From Hymenoscyphus infarciens (lineage: Eukaryota; Ascomycota; Leotiomycetes; Helotiales; Helotiaceae), in NCBI GenBank assembly GCA_001414345.1, contig LLCB01000401.1:1-44323 (forward strand): DNA of 44,323 nucleotides, given 5' to 3'. The position numbers and the translations under genes are program-made. Shown piece by piece: positions 25,626 to 37,756 of this stretch. The stretch's first letter is position 1, and every line of letters starts with the position of its first letter. The notes under the pieces were generated by a model, which did no database searches, was not told the DNA's origin, and saw only the letters and a list, made by a program, of their open reading frames with translations.

Positions 25626-27902
25626 TCACCACAAGATCTCGGCATTGATCGTGGGAGCTGGTTCCTCGCTATTTAGAGGCTTTATGGTCTTCCTCGATGT
25701 GGGAAATGGACGACGATGCCATTCCCTTACAAACCTCCGTGCTTCATGTCGATCTGTGAAAGATATGACATATCTCTTCGGCTGTCTCATCATACTAACA
25801 TCGTTTCCTGATTCAGAAGTCTTGCTGTCTTCCAAAGCTACGATTTCACGTTCTCCTGTCCCAGTGACGAGTTTCCACATCAAATTCCTTGACCGGCCAT
25901 CATCGTAAATTGCTTCCATGATGTCAATGGAGGAAACTCGACCATAATCGGTATAGAATAACACCATGTTCTCCGCTTTGCTTTTATTACTCGCAATGGC
26001 GGCTGGCCCGCCATCACTGAGTACTCGAAGCATGCCTGGCTTGTATGGCTTCTCGATAAATCGCATCGAAAGTTTGGTGTGTGCTGGGGCGAGCGAGAAG
26101 TTCTTGATGATTGCTTGCACGTCTTCTCCATCTTTCAAAAATCCGGGTGGCAAGGCAATGTTCCCAAGTGACATTTGGTGGCGAGTACTGGTCTCTGCTA
26201 GACGATGTAGTCGGAATATGTTGTCCAAATATGCTCGGGCGGTATATTCGTTGGAGAAGAGAATGAAGTAGTGATCAAGGGGTTCCAATGTTCGGTCGTC
26301 TCGACCAGGTATAACCTTGACAATCCCACTCGTCCATCCTTCGATGTGCTCGCCCTTGGGACTCAATCGGAAAAAGTCACTCTCTTCAAGAGAGTGCAAG
26401 GCGCAATTTAAAACCAATACGCTCTGAGAAGCTACATCTCGAATCGAAGTCCGGGTTCCAGTCACCGTAGAGAGAGGCTGCGTCTGGTTCCATTTTTCTC
26501 CGTTTTCGTTGGTCATTTCTTGTTCCTTGAAATCCTCCATCCAACTGAACACAGGCAATTTGTCGAGCTTCTTCTTTGCCTTCATCCGTTGGCTCTGGGT
26601 GCTTTTCTCTTCGGGGAATATCTCGCTGAACAAGTTGCTACTCTTTTTCGAGTCTGACCTTGAACTGAATTTCCATTCTGGTTTGGCCGGTTCAGTTTGC
26701 TTCGTTAAATTTGGTTTAATGGTGTCAAGATTTGCTTCTGGGGGGCTAGAAGTGACCTCAGAGACTGGTTCTGTCGGAGTAAGTGGCAGTCTCTCTGGGA
26801 CACATTCCAAATCTTCTTCATGTGTGGAACTGGACTCTGTAACTGGTTGAGACATCTGTGTTTGAATTGATTCCACTGGAGCACCACCCATTAGTCGCAG
26901 TTTATCTTGCAAGCTAAGGTTGCCCGGTTCCATGTTTTTCAGTCTATTCCCTTCCAGAAATTCAAGATCCGACTTCCTCGAGTCCTCCAGCAATAATTTC
27001 TCGACTTTGTTTGCGCCTAAACGTTTGATAGCGTGTAACAAACGTAGATCATAGTCTTCCAAATGAGCCCGTATTTTCTCTTCACGCTCATTTTTGTTTG
27101 GTAACTTCGTGGAAGGGTTACCCGACTGGTTGGGAGTTGCATTTCGATGAATTGGAGTTGGTAGAACTCGGGGACGGACTCCTTCTGAGGATTTCGTTGT
27201 TGCAAGTTCTTTGCATGGTTTTGCTCCTATGTATTCTACTCCTGAAGATTTCCTTATGCCACTGCGTTTGATTTGGTCTAGGGGATGGATAACTTCTGGG
27301 GATTTCTGTGTTGCAAGTGGTCTGCGTCGGATTCCTTTGTATACTACTCCTGCAGACTTCGTTGGGCTAATAATTCGTACTCTGGGAGGTGTTGCTTTTG
27401 GAGGTGCCTTGAAGACGATTCGCGTTACTCGTAAACTTCCTTCTTTTAGTCGCTTCGTGCTCCTCGCTGTCACTCTCACTCTCCGTAAGAATGGAGAGTC
27501 CGGTAATGGTCCCAAGGGGTACCACGACGGAACCTTTCTTTTATTGGCAAGTTCTGTGCCTACACGCCTTATTGGCCCATGCCTGCTTCCCCTTTCTGCG
27601 ACTAGACGTCCTGGTCGTATATGCTCTGCTGCCTTTTCTCCATCCAGTGGAATTGATCCGGCAGGTGGTGGCAGCTCCAATCGTTCCTCTTCATGGCCAC
27701 GAGATATCCCATTTCTTTGAGTCGCCCCTCCCATCTCCTCGGCAGGGGCCGATTCATTATGCGTATTCCTTTTCTCGTGTGTGGGGATTGCCTCGCTATG
27801 GTGATGTGTTGCCCTCTGCTGCTGTACCATGGCAAGCAGTCGCAGTCGTTGGGCGCTCCATGCTGGCAACAAGAACAGCGGAGGCAGCGATTGCGTCAGC
27901 AT
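25626..27902 (-). CDS. Unknown protein with two RRM-like C-terminal units, possibly mitochondrial
   Basis: A single 758-residue minus-strand frame that I do not recognise. The N-terminus is Leu/Arg/Gln-rich and free of acidic residues for about 35 positions, consistent with a mitochondrial presequence; a second Met at residue 25 could be the true start. Residues 100-250 are very basic and contain two imperfect copies of a 26-27-residue segment (182-207 and 218-244, both beginning KS[AS]GV.Y). Residues 330-490 are Ser/Glu-rich and probably disordered. Two C-terminal segments (about 494-567 and 624-735) have the strand/helix alternation of degenerate RNA-recognition motifs, for example SVLVLNCALHSLEESDFF...HYFILFSNEYTARAYLDNI and RYVISFTDRHEARRFVREW. 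RNA binding is therefore an inference from pattern, not a family match. It shares a divergent promoter region with AFG2. Confidence 0.7.
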   Translation of the reverse strand: MLTQSLPPLFLLPAWSAQRLRLLAMVQQQRATHHHSEAIPTHEKRNTHNESAPAEEMGGATQRNGISRGHEEERLELPPPAGSIPLDGEKAAEHIRPGRLVAERGSRHGPIRRVGTELANKRKVPSWYPLGPLPDSPFLRRVRVTARSTKRLKEGSLRVTRIVFKAPPKATPPRVRIISPTKSAGVVYKGIRRRPLATQKSPEVIHPLDQIKRSGIRKSSGVEYIGAKPCKELATTKSSEGVRPRVLPTPIHRNATPNQSGNPSTKLPNKNEREEKIRAHLEDYDLRLLHAIKRLGANKVEKLLLEDSRKSDLEFLEGNRLKNMEPGNLSLQDKLRLMGGAPVESIQTQMSQPVTESSSTHEEDLECVPERLPLTPTEPVSEVTSSPPEANLDTIKPNLTKQTEPAKPEWKFSSRSDSKKSSNLFSEIFPEEKSTQSQRMKAKKKLDKLPVFSWMEDFKEQEMTNENGEKWNQTQPLSTVTGTRTSIRDVASQSVLVLNCALHSLEESDFFRLSPKGEHIEGWTSGIVKVIPGRDDRTLEPLDHYFILFSNEYTARAYLDNIFRLHRLAETSTRHQMSLGNIALPPGFLKDGEDVQAIIKNFSLAPAHTKLSMRFIEKPYKPGMLRVLSDGGPAAIASNKSKAENMVLFYTDYGRVSSIDIMEAIYDDGRSRNLMWKLVTGTGEREIVALEDSKTSESGNDVSMMRQPKRYVISFTDRHEARRFVREWHRRPFPTSRKTIKPLNSEEPAPTINAEILW
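27171..27359 (-). repeat. Two-copy protein-level repeat in the unknown gene
   Basis: Within the unknown minus-strand protein, residues 182-207 and 218-244 align with a 36-residue period: both begin KS[AS]GV.Y and contain LAT.KS..{1,2}V..P-like endings. The copies differ at about half the positions, so the duplication is old. Confidence 0.6.
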
Positions 27903-28221
27903 TAATGTTGCTCAATTGGAAAAGCATTGGTGGAGTGGTGGGTGGGATGGGATGGGATGGGATGGGATGGACGATGGATGTGCTTCAAAATAAATTATTA
28001 CCGCTGGAGCTCCAGCTGTCAGTTCGGAACCGATATTCCGAGCAGCCGCAATCGGCCCCCCGTCGGCGTTCGATCGGAACTAGATATCTAGGCTCTACCG
28101 AGTACTAGTAGCTACCTTGAAATAAATTTGCTGGCATAAAAAGTAGCAAGAGCCCTTCAAAACCTACAACCTTGGGTTACGAATATCACCTCTACCGTAC
28201 CACCACCTCATCGCCGTCACC
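27903..28221. promoter_or_regulatory. Divergent promoter region, unknown gene and AFG2
   Basis: These 319 bp separate the start codons of the minus-strand unknown gene and plus-strand AFG2. The region includes a G-rich tract at 27940-27970. No other assigned element. Confidence 0.6.
27940..27970 (+). repeat. GGGAT tandem repeat, potential G-quadruplex
   Basis: Six runs of three Gs on the plus strand are separated by one or two bases (first GGGT, then GGGAT units). This fits the usual G-quadruplex pattern (four or more G3 runs with short loops). It lies about 40 bp upstream of the minus-strand start codon and 250 bp upstream of AFG2. Confidence 0.75.
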
Positions 28222-30733
28222 ATGTCAACTCTCAAAGATCTCCACCTTGCGATGTCGCACAGCAAAGATGCGCACAAAATCTTGGAAGTAAAAATTCGTC
28301 CGTTTTCCAACCACAATAGCCAAGAGCGAGCAGATCAGAAAGGCGTATCACGTGCACATCTCTCCAAAGAGGCTCTGTTTGATCTAAAGTTGGAATCAGG
28401 ACAGCCTTGCTATTTGTGGAAAAAAGGAACATCGGGGAACCAGAAGAGAGAAGCTATTGCCTGGCTTGCTTCGGAGAAGACACTGGGAAAGAAGGCTTTG
28501 CAGATGACCAGGGCTTTCCAGGAGGTCTGCGGCTTCAATTTGGCTGACGATTGTCATATCTGTGCTGCCGGACCATTGCGGGTAGCAGAATCTGTCGTCT
28601 TGCGAGACATTACCCCCAAGGAGATTGATACGGCTATGGAGTTGAGGGCAGAAGACAAGGCAAATTGGGTGTGGCATTTAAGAGAATATCTATGTAGGTG
28701 AATTTCCTCTTTGAATTTCTTTTTTGATGTACCAAAAATGCAAGTTGTGGGCAGACCGACCTTTTTACTTCTGTTGAAGTGCAAAAGCTGATGGTGTCTA
28801 GACCGTGCTGAGATTGTCTTTGCGGGCATGATTCTCAAGGATCTTCAGTTTAGAGGTCTCAAGCGCACTTTCATCATTGATTTTGTCAATGATTGCCCAA
28901 CTGGCCAAGGAAGCTATAACGATAACTCATCTTCGGTCAAGATTGCAAGTGCGTTAGGCACCAATATCGAGGCAAAGAATGCCGGACCAAGGGTTCCACT
29001 CCAAATCGCCAATGTAGCTGGTATTGACCAAGCATTGCAGAAACTCAACGACTTTCTCAGCAACTTCGATCGCCAGTTTAGGTTTACCGCCGCTCAAAGA
29101 TCATGCTCTATTGTTCTGCACGGAGGCCATGGGACTGGGAAGACTTTTCTCATCAACAAAGTTATTGCTACGGGTTGGGGCAAAGTACACCGAATTGAGC
29201 GAAGTACCAAGGTTGCGGCTATTCGAAATGCATTCAAAGATGCCATTTCCAGCCAGCCATCCATCGTGGTGATTGATGAGCTTGAAAAGTTGGTATCAAA
29301 GGAAGATTCCGTATCTGAGGATATCACCACAGCTCTAGGCGATGAAATGGACAAGCTTGTCAGCGGCCATGTAAATTATTTACCTAGAGTTCTTGTTATT
29401 GCAGCTACTCTCGACATCGGAACAGTACCCATGTCTTTACGTAAACTAAGCAGGTTCTCGGATGATATTCCGCTACCAGTCCCTGATGCTTCAGCTCGAA
29501 AGGCAATTCTCAAGTCCCTCCCATTTCCAATTCATCCAGACAAGTACGATGAGACCCTTGAACGGTTAGGGGACAAAACCCATGCTTACACACCTGAGGA
29601 TCTTCTTGCACTTCAGGTCAAGGCATGTGCGATTGCCGAGAAAAGAGCAGATAGAGAGGAGGTGGCAATTAGAGAGAAGTCAAATGAAAAGGAGAGGGGA
29701 GAGGGAGAGGAAAAGGGAGAGGGAGAGGAAAGGGCAGAGAGAGATGTTACTGAGGACCCCAAGGAGAATTATTATCTTGCAGAAGAAGACATCGAACAAG
29801 CACTACACCATATCCGTCCAACGGCAATGCATGATGTCACATTGCGTCCTCCAAGTGTTCGATGGGATGAAATAGGAGGCCAGGAAACTGTCAAGAAAGC
29901 GCTTCGTCGTGCCGTCGAGACTCCTCTACTTGTAAGTTAATTTTCTTTTTGGACTTTCCCACACTTTCTAAATTCCAAGCTAACATCCGACTTAGCATCC
30001 CGAACGTATGGCTCGTCTCGGCGCATCAGCCAAGAAAGGTCTCCTACTTTATGGACCACCTGGTTGCTCCAAGACTCTGTCAGCTCAAGCAATGGCCACC
30101 GAATCAGGCTTCAATTTTTTCGCAGTGAAAGGTGCCGAACTTCTCAACATGTACGTAGGAGAATCCGAGCGAGCAGTTCGTGATGTCTTCGCGCGAGCTC
30201 GAGCTGCTAGCCCCAGCGTAATCTTCTTCGACGAGATAGAAAGTATCGGAAGCAAGCGAGAAGGAGGACGCAGCAGTGGAGTCAACGTACTAACAACTCT
30301 TCTTAACGAAATGGACGGTATCGAAACATTAAAAGGCGTCACAGTCCTCGCAGCAACCAATCAACCTCAAATTCTAGACTTAGCGCTTATTCGTCCTGGT
30401 CGATTCGATCAACTTTTTTACATTCCACCTCCAGATCTCACGGGCCGTGAAGCTATTTTCCGCGTCCAGCAGCGAAAGATGGATATGGCACCTGATGTTG
30501 ATATTGCTGAGTTGGCTCAGCTAACCGACGGCTACTCGGGAGCGGAAATCGTGGGAATATGTCAGGCGGCTTGTGATGAGGTTTTGGAGAGATGTGAGGT
30601 TGAGGGGAAGGAATTGCAATTGCAGATGGGGGATTTCGTAAAGGCAATTGGTGGAGCTAGGAAGGGTATTTCGCAAGACATGCTTAAGAGGTATGACAGT
30701 TGGGCCAAAATTGCGAAGGGTACTCTTTTTTGA
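28222..30733 (+). CDS. AFG2: AAA ATPase Afg2/Drg1 (60S ribosome maturation)
   Basis: Three exons, 28222-28693, 28802-29931 and 29996-30733, with introns of 108 and 64 bp, give 779 residues, essentially the yeast length. The N-terminal substrate-binding domain (residues 1-200) ends near LYRAEIVFAGMILKDLQF, which is restored by the first splice. The first ATPase domain has GGHGTGKT (about 265-272) and Walker B IVVIDELEKL. The linker contains a Glu/Lys/Arg low-complexity stretch. The second ATPase domain has GPPGCSKT (554-561), a form typical of Afg2/SPATA5, and SVIFFDEIESIG. Afg2/Drg1 extracts Rlp24 from cytoplasmic pre-60S particles, starting the release of shuttling factors. Cdc48 was excluded by the GPPGCSKT box and the N-domain. 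Confidence 0.94.
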
Positions 30734-31932
30734 GAGGGTCGGGCTAGCCCATGTCAACTTGGAGCTCTCGCGAGGATTGCTGTAAATATATCGTTTTCAA
30801 CTAACATTGCCACTCAAGTACTGAAAGGCGCGGCATGCATAATAAAGAATAATTATCATTCAGCCCAGTACAAGTATGAAAACAATAGTCTGAAATATAG
30901 GTTGCACTTACGGAACCAAACCACTGAATAGCATCGTTTTGGCCCGATTGGTGTCCTGCAATTACTGATAATACTTCACCAAATCCTGACTCTTCATCTC
31001 AGGTTTCTATTCCTTTTCGCTTCGCATATTGGAAAATCCATCACTTCTCCCAAACTTCCCAGCAACTCACCGAAATTCTTGAACACTCCTCGAGGGCTTG
31101 TTGAGCTCAAGGGATAGTCCGAAAGAATCGAAGGGCAAGCAACACTTTATGAGAAGTAACGGCAGTACAAATTTAAGTTGCAAAAAGTTTTAACGGCTGA
31201 GGGAATTACAATGAAGTGAACCTGAGAACACTTAAACGAGGTTGTCCAATAATGTTTAGTTTAGTTCTGCCAAACTAGCTAGCTTACTTGGTTTCCCTGC
31301 CGATGGCTGAATCACAAGCGACTCGTAGATAATGAAAATGAACCGCACCAGACCCCCCGCACCATCCTTAACCATTTAAAGTACAGGTACGACAACTTCA
31401 TAGCACTCTTTAATCCCCCAAATCACGAAGCATTTAACACACCAAATGTAACCAGTATCAAATGTAACCAGTATCAAATGAACAGCTAACCGAGCCAACC
31501 AACCAACTCGCTGCATAAAGCACGCTTCTCCATTCAGCGCTAAGATCACCATGCTTACTACATTTATCCATATACAGATAAGGCACAACACAGCACGTGG
31601 CTCACTCGTGGCAAAACAGTTTGTTATCTTCCCAAAGGTCTGTTCCCCTCTCCCTATTCCTTGTTGAAGGGGCGGGAAGGAGTTGCTAGCTCTGACCAAG
31701 ATGTTTCGGATGGTCATCGTCCTTGAAATATCTAGGTAAGATCTTAAATTCACGACTATCACCTAGGGTGACTCTTTCGCCTACGGTAAACGGGAAGCTC
31801 GTCCGGATTTCTTAGCGTCTTTGAGAATGCAAGGAATCTCATCGCCCATTACTCCTGCGAAACATCGAGATGAGATTCGGTGTCTACTAGGAGGTATCCC
31901 CGTACTCCATGGCCAAGGTATATCCACGAAAT
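30734..31932. other. Gene-poor spacer after AFG2
   Basis: This 1.2-kb stretch lies between the 3' ends of AFG2 (plus) and the rhodopsin-fold gene (minus). It contains the AFG2 3' UTR, a two-copy 16-bp direct repeat at 31443-31480, and a 128-codon minus frame (31376-31762) with no recognisable features. I see no gene. Confidence 0.5.
31443..31480. repeat. 16-bp direct repeat, two and a half copies
   Basis: The unit CAAATGTAACCAGTAT occurs twice in tandem and is followed by CAAATG. It lies in a non-coding spacer and looks like a recent local duplication. Confidence 0.8.
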
Positions 31933-33416
31933 CTAAGTATCATCATAATAGCTCTTTCCTCTGATATCCCTCGGTGGTGGAACAGTCTTCTCCTCAACCT
32001 CTACAATCGTTGTCTGGACAATCGTCCCCTCTTCCATCTTGATTTCTGACTCCGATCTTCCCCTTCCCAGGCTAGTAATAGAAACCCTAAGTTCATTCCC
32101 TCTAGGCGCCAACTGCAAATCCTCCAATTCATGATAATTCTTTGAATACTGGTTGTTGTTTCCGCGCTCGTCATTCCATTGTGAGGGGTTTTTGCTACGG
32201 AGAGCAGAGGCGATTGAATTGAATGGGGTCCTTAGGTCGGTTCCTGAGCCTTTGAACGGTTTGTGCCCGAAGCAGGAGATGTGCGAAAGCTGTGAATTGA
32301 CGACGCGGCAGAACATGGGTAACGTTGGAAGACAGCTGCATATTATCCCGAGTGAGATTTCTGTTATACCGCAGAGACCTGGTGCGATGATAGCTCGTGT
32401 CTGGTCTTGCGTTTCGAAGAGTTTGACTATGTAAACACATCTGCCAATTGAGGCAATGCATACCTGTAAACCAAGAAGAAACCCCCCTATGATTAGCTCT
32501 AACTCATCTAGAAGGGGAAACTGAAAGCTAAACATACTAGAAAACCGGTAGCAAAAGCGGCAGAAACCTGAATCTTCTGTCTTGTGGAGATTTGTAACTT
32601 CCATATCGAGTATATCGGGAGGGCAAGAATGACCAAATCCGATACAACATTGACTACCCCTGATGCGACAAACATTGCTGGGAGATCGAAGCAATGTTTA
32701 TGTGTAATAAGCTTGTTCCATGTGGCTTCTCTCGGACTACAAGAAAATATTTGAAAAAACGTAACAACAATGTAGAATGCAAGGTGAGAACCGAATACAA
32801 CACACAGTCCAATGTACATTCCCAGATTACTTCGTCGTGTTGGCACGAATATGCGAAGATATTGTAGAAGAATCGAGAGTTTGACCACAAATATGACGGG
32901 GCCATATAAAATTTGAACGAGATTTGACCACTGAAGGAACATTAGCGTCTTTTCCATAACATATTCGGGAGAAGATGTACATAAAGCATCATGAAAAACT
33001 CCTCCAGTCGAGTGTCCCACTGATGAGCTCCTCCATGACGTGCCGCGATGAAGTTTGGACCTGAAAAAGCAATGAACATTGCCTAAAATTATGAGCAGTT
33101 GGAAGACCAAAATCGATGTGCGATTCTTACCCATGCCAAAACTGCAGTGTCTATTTTCTGGATTAGCAGGCGCAATATTTGAGAAACTACCACATTTCTT
33201 ACGATCCTCCCAATATAATGGTTTCCCTATCGCTCGCTGGGTATACAGTCGCATCAGCAAGGCCAAAGTTGATAAAGTCATGGCCAACGTTATGGTGGGT
33301 ACAACATAAACTGAAAGGGTATCAGGATGATCAAAGTTTGACACTACCCCAGGCGGAGGGGGCATGGCAGGCCCATTGAGGATTATTCTCTCAATTGATG
33401 GCGACAAGCCTGACAT
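31933..33416 (-). CDS. Fungal rhodopsin-domain (PTH11-like) seven-helix membrane protein
   Basis: Five minus-strand exons, 33416-33203, 33150-33131, 33082-32981, 32930-32538 and 32463-31933, give 419 residues. The start is MSGLSPSIERIILNGPAMPPPPG, followed by the domain's typical opening (PPPPGVVSNFDHPDTL). Helices follow at VYVVPTITLAMTLSTLALLM, AVLAWAMFIAFSG, LVQILYGPVIFVVKLSILLQYLRIF, MYIGLCVVFGSHLAFYIVVTFF, AMFVASGVVNVVSDLVILALPI, SAAFATGFLVCIASIGRCVYIV and ALCG/ITEISLGIICSCLPTLPMF-like segments. Exon 2 is only 20 bp, but without it ARHGGAHQWD and the second helix cannot be joined. The cytosolic tail is Ser/Glu-rich. The family is large in moulds and mostly uncharacterised; some members (Pth11) sense surfaces. 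It is not a light-sensing opsin. The exact start and exon 2 are less sure than the rest. Confidence 0.8.
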
Positions 33417-34284
33417 TCTCCTTGGTAGTAGAGCACAACCAGAGACCTGTGCAGTGGTCCCCAAAAGTTGCAAAACGGGAGAAAAGGAACAGAAGAGAGA
33501 TGAAAGTTGGGAAGACCCCAAGTGATCTCATTGCTAACTGAATGATAGTCTAGTTGGAGGTACAACCCTGTCTAGCAGCGACGAGTTTGGGTACATGATG
33601 TGGGCGGTTCTTTAGTCACAGTACTTACTGCCTGGCTTTACACATCCAAACCAAAGTTTTGCACCGTGACTCTAGGCCAACAAATTCCAGGTTGTTTGCA
33701 AGCCGTTTGTTTGAGTAGGACGACAGCACTGAAGGATCATGCATACGCCACAACACCACTTGTGCCTGCGCCGCTTTGTACCACACAGAAACCTGTCAAA
33801 AGGATGATAAATAATGTGCCCCAGATATTCCGTGATTGGCTCCGGATTGTTTGTTTCCTTGCCTTGAGGAAAATGAGGACTCTAACGAGTAATTACTTGT
33901 AGGTACGGCCACGCAACTAACTTAGTTACACAGGCTAGCTGCTCGCTGTTCGTCCAAACAAACACGGGGAGCTCTTGAAGAATTTCCTTAAGCTATGTCC
34001 CGCGTGCACTGACTTGAACGCGCTGTCCTTGACTCCTTCATGTGCAGGAGTCTGTAGCCTCGAAGCCTCGGAATCGATGACGATCCAAGATTTCATCTTC
34101 CGTCACTCGAAGGAAGGGAGCATTGGAAGTGGCGAACAGGCATCTTTGCATGCAGGAGGAGAGGTCTGGAGAAATGAAGATGCGGTGTTGAGCCTGAGAG
34201 GTTTCATGCAAGTGCCCACATAAGGTCCGAGCATAGCCTAATATCACCAAATATCCATTAAACATATGATACTTTGTGGATTTT
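33417..34284. other. Spacer between rhodopsin-fold gene and hydrolase remnant
   Basis: This 870-bp non-coding stretch should contain the promoter of the minus-strand rhodopsin-fold gene. The open frames here (33600-33902, 33975-34223) have no recognisable features. Confidence 0.45.
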
Positions 34285-35322
34285 TCAAGACGGTAAAATA
34301 GCCAACTGAGCCTCTTTCCAAGGTCCATTGAACAACCACCAACCAACGCTCTCACAGGTCGCTTTCGCCCTCTTCTCTCTCAGAACCTCTACTGCTCCAA
34401 CTCCCTTGGGTAAAGTATGTGTGTATCCATGTTTAATACCCTCAATCATTTGAAATCTCAATCTCCTATCCTCAGCTTGGAACCCAAACTTCTCTGGGCC
34501 CACCAAACCATCAGCCTTCCCCAGGTTGTGTCCTTTATACTCGCCTCCAACTTTTCTCAGTGGAATACCAGCAAATCTCCCCATCATAGCAGAGCTAGTA
34601 CGAGGGAATATATCAAACCAACCGATACCGACCTGTTACTTAAAGGAAGGCCGCTTATAGGCACGTTATTCAATTATGTTTATTGTGAAGGAGGGACGGA
34701 TCTTCGAAATCCTCAGTTGAGTCCTGCTTGGGCCGATCGACAGGACAGGCTAGAGTGGAACTTTTGCGTCGCGGTTCAGTATGATATTTTGGGGAATGAA
34801 AGCGGTCGTTTTCACATTCAAACTCCAGTCGCAAGGAGGATAAAAAGGAACAAGACCCGTTATCAAACCTCTCAATCGTTTATCATGCCCAACCCCCAAA
34901 GCCAAGCCCCCACCAGCTGAATAGTCCTCCAAGACTACACGCGATCGATCAAAATTAAGGGTTGGGTCGTCAAAGATGGCCAGGGTGCAATCGACGAGTT
35001 CGTAGATAGGCGTTGGAAACATTGTTCCAGGCGCTTTCGTGTAATCTAGACTTATCACCATACAGCCCCAATTGTGCGCCATATCAGAGTTGGAGGTGTC
35101 GTCGAAAGATGGGTCGCACAGAATCCAAGCATCACCGTGGATACCTAAATATAATGGAGGAGGGTGCATGCCCATTTTCTCTGCTGGTGCGTAGAATATG
35201 CGATGTCTGAGCTTAGGACGTAGTAGGTAGCGTTCTTGAGTATTAGCTTGATATGGGCGGGTCGATTTTTCGCTTGATGTGAAAATGTGAAAGAATCCCT
35301 TTGAACCATATTGAACTTTCAA
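34285..35322 (-). pseudogene. Broken alpha/beta hydrolase (hormone-sensitive-lipase-like) gene
   Basis: The minus-strand frame 35322-34750 reads like the N-terminal two thirds of an arylacetamide-deacetylase/HSL-type esterase: PPLYLGIHGDAWILCDP, CMVISLDYTKAPGTMFPTPIYELVD and the nucleophile-elbow region LEDYSAGGGLAL, then LVPFYPPCDW. It then stops. The C-terminal part continues in another frame (34587-34285), where FQMIEGIKHGYTH looks like the catalytic-His region. The joining segment (about 34588-34750) has stops in every frame I tried. Two catalytic motifs are also altered: the oxyanion box reads HGDA instead of HGG[GA], and the elbow reads DYSAG instead of G.SAG. Frame breaks and motif loss together indicate a pseudogene. 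A missed intron could explain one frame change but not the motif changes. Confidence 0.7.
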
Positions 35323-36795
35323 TAGAGTGTGATGAAGGCCGGCGCTAATACTTGAAATGTTTGGTCTCTAAGGCAGCCCACTAAACTTGCTCCAGTTGTA
35401 ATTCATACCCGTTGTTGCAGATTTGGAGACACAGCAACAATGATCTGATCCACAAAAATAAGACTTCATACTTTTGAGAATCTGTGAGTTATGTTTTAGA
35501 TACTACCCTCACAATCACGCGCGTTCGATCTTTGAAAATAGATTTTGACATATACTTTCAGGGACTCCTTGACCCAACTGTAACTAATTGCAAAAGCTAC
35601 CCGGTGTTGAAATTTGGAAAAGTTTGTATTCCTTCTTCGGGGATTTGAGGGATAAACAATATTAGAAAACAGTAACCAGGTTTCAAAAAAGATATTTCAA
35701 CAGCCCAGCCACTGGTTTGGTGTCTATACTTAAAAAGGCATTCCAAACCTGCTGACAGGGCTGTCTACTGGTGGAACTAGCGGCTGCAGTCACGCTTTCC
35801 ATTCTACAGTTGTCCCAAAAATTTTAGGAGAATAAAGTAAATATAAATATAATTCTTCTAGTCGTTTAAAACAATAAGATTCATTTCCCCAGTCTTAGTC
35901 AGATAATCGGGCACGAAGAGCAGAGGAATTCCACTCTTGGTTAATTACGAATTCCTACACCCTCTGGTGGAACAAAATCCCAAACGAAAAATCAATAGAC
36001 GGCTAGAACCACATTTTTGGCAGCAAAAGGGAAATGAAAGCAAAGTACGCGTATATTTGGGTGAAAGATGGAGAAACAATAATTTTTGTAGTTGGAAAAC
36101 TCTCAAAAACTCCCGAGAATATTCAAGGAGAAATCGATGCCCCACTAAACTGGACTAGGAAAGACACGCAATATCGAACGATTTGAGCAATCCGAGAGAA
36201 TCCCGATGGAAGCTCTTTCCGTTCCGAGGAATCCGGGGTATGAACAAATCCCGACTTTTTGGTTACTATATGCCGGTGTTTCTATGAGATTTTTGGTCAG
36301 CGATTTGATTCTATCTTGGGGCGAATTGATTGAGGAATTTAGTGGCGAATAGAAACGTATGTAAGTGACCGCAGCATCCCGGACACGACCCGGGAACACG
36401 AACACGCAGGTCATGCCTTTTCTGATCTGATTTTGTGCCGTAATACTGTAATGGACTGAACAATTAACCCCGTTTCGGATGCCAAAGCCGCGAAGACGAT
36501 GAAATGGCGTGTCGGCGTGTTTCCTCGCCAGAGCCCGCACAAGTTTCTGAGCAGAGAAGTATTTACTCTGAACACGTGACCCTGCTAACATGGGGGGAGG
36601 TCAAATTATCTAAGCTCGGAAGATCCCTAGCGTGGCGGCAATCTCACTTCCGACCAAGGGGTTGTGGTTCGACGATCGGTCCAATGTCGTTTGGGGACTG
36701 GCTGCAGACAAATAAAGTCTTGACTTCTGCTCAGGACTCAACAATTTACCTTGACATCGACAAGTTGCTTACACACACTCCTTCAATCGCCCGCC
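35323..36795. other. Gene-poor spacer upstream of ERG25
   Basis: This 1.5-kb stretch is AT-rich from about 35400 to 36170 and of mixed composition after that. The 148-codon minus frame at 36145-36591 shows no recognisable features. The last 250 bp, pyrimidine-rich near the start codon, probably form the ERG25 promoter and leader. No gene was recognised. Confidence 0.5.
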
Positions 36796-37756
36796 ATGGA
36801 TACCCTCATGTCTAATGCGACCGCTCCAGAAACCTATATGGGCATCTACAGCGAGTTGTCCAAGTACAATGTTCACCTCAACATCTTCGAGCGTCTCTGG
36901 GCCGTATGTTGATCGCGCCCGGCTTGTCACTTTAGGTACCTTTGCTAATATTTTGGTGTAGAGCTGGTACCAATACATGCAAAACGACGTCCTCGCAACC
37001 GGAATCATGAGCTTCGTCATGCACGAAGTAGTCTACTTTGGTCGAAGTCTTCCTTGGGTGGTAATGGATCAAATTTCTTACTTCAATAAATGGAAGATCC
37101 AGGGGCAAAAAATCCCCACCGCCGCCGAACAATGGGCTTGCACACGACTTGTCCTCCTCAGTCACCTTACTGTCGAATTACCTCAAATCTGGCTCTTCCA
37201 CCCAATGGCAAAGATGTGCGGTATGGAAACCGGTGTTCCATTTCCAGCTTGGACAACCATCGCATTACAGATCGCGGTCTTCTTCGTCGTCGAGGATGCA
37301 TGGCATTACTGGATGCACCGCGCGATGCACTGGGGTCCTCTATACAAAAACATTCACAAGATCCACCACCAATATTCCGCTCCTTTCGGTCTCGCCGCTG
37401 AGTACGCTTCTCCTATCGAAACCATGGTTCTCGGTTTCGGCACCGTTGGTGTTCCAATCCTTTGGGTTTTGATCACTGGCAACCTTCACATCCTCACCAT
37501 GTACCTCTGGATCGTATGCCGACTTTTCCAAGCAATTGATGCTCACAGCGGTTACGAGTTCCCTTGGTCCCTACACCACTTCCTCCCATTCTGGGCTGGA
37601 GCCGAACATCACGATGTCCACCACGAACGTTTTATTGGCAACTATGCTAGCAGCTTCAGATGGTGGGATTATGTTATGGATACTGAGTCTGGACCAGAGG
37701 CAGCAAAGGCAAGACGCGAGCGTAAGCTCGCAAAGGAGGCTAAGAAGGCCCAGTAA
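36796..37756 (+). CDS. ERG25: C-4 methylsterol oxidase
   Basis: Two exons, 36796-36903 and 36962-37756, with a 58-bp intron (GTATGT...GTAG), give 300 residues. The three His boxes of the fatty-acid-hydroxylase superfamily are present: HYWMH (His151-His155), HKIHH (168-172) and HHDVHH (252-257), which bind the di-iron centre. Hydrophobic helices occur before and between them. The protein ends in KKAQ, a KKXX-type ER retrieval signal. The enzyme oxidises the C-4 methyl groups of 4,4-dimethylzymosterol in ergosterol synthesis, in the ER membrane with Erg26 and Erg27. Codons are strongly biased towards C-ending forms, suggesting high expression. Another sterol gene, ERG1, lies 1.7 kb downstream. 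A second paralogue elsewhere in the genome is possible. Confidence 0.95.
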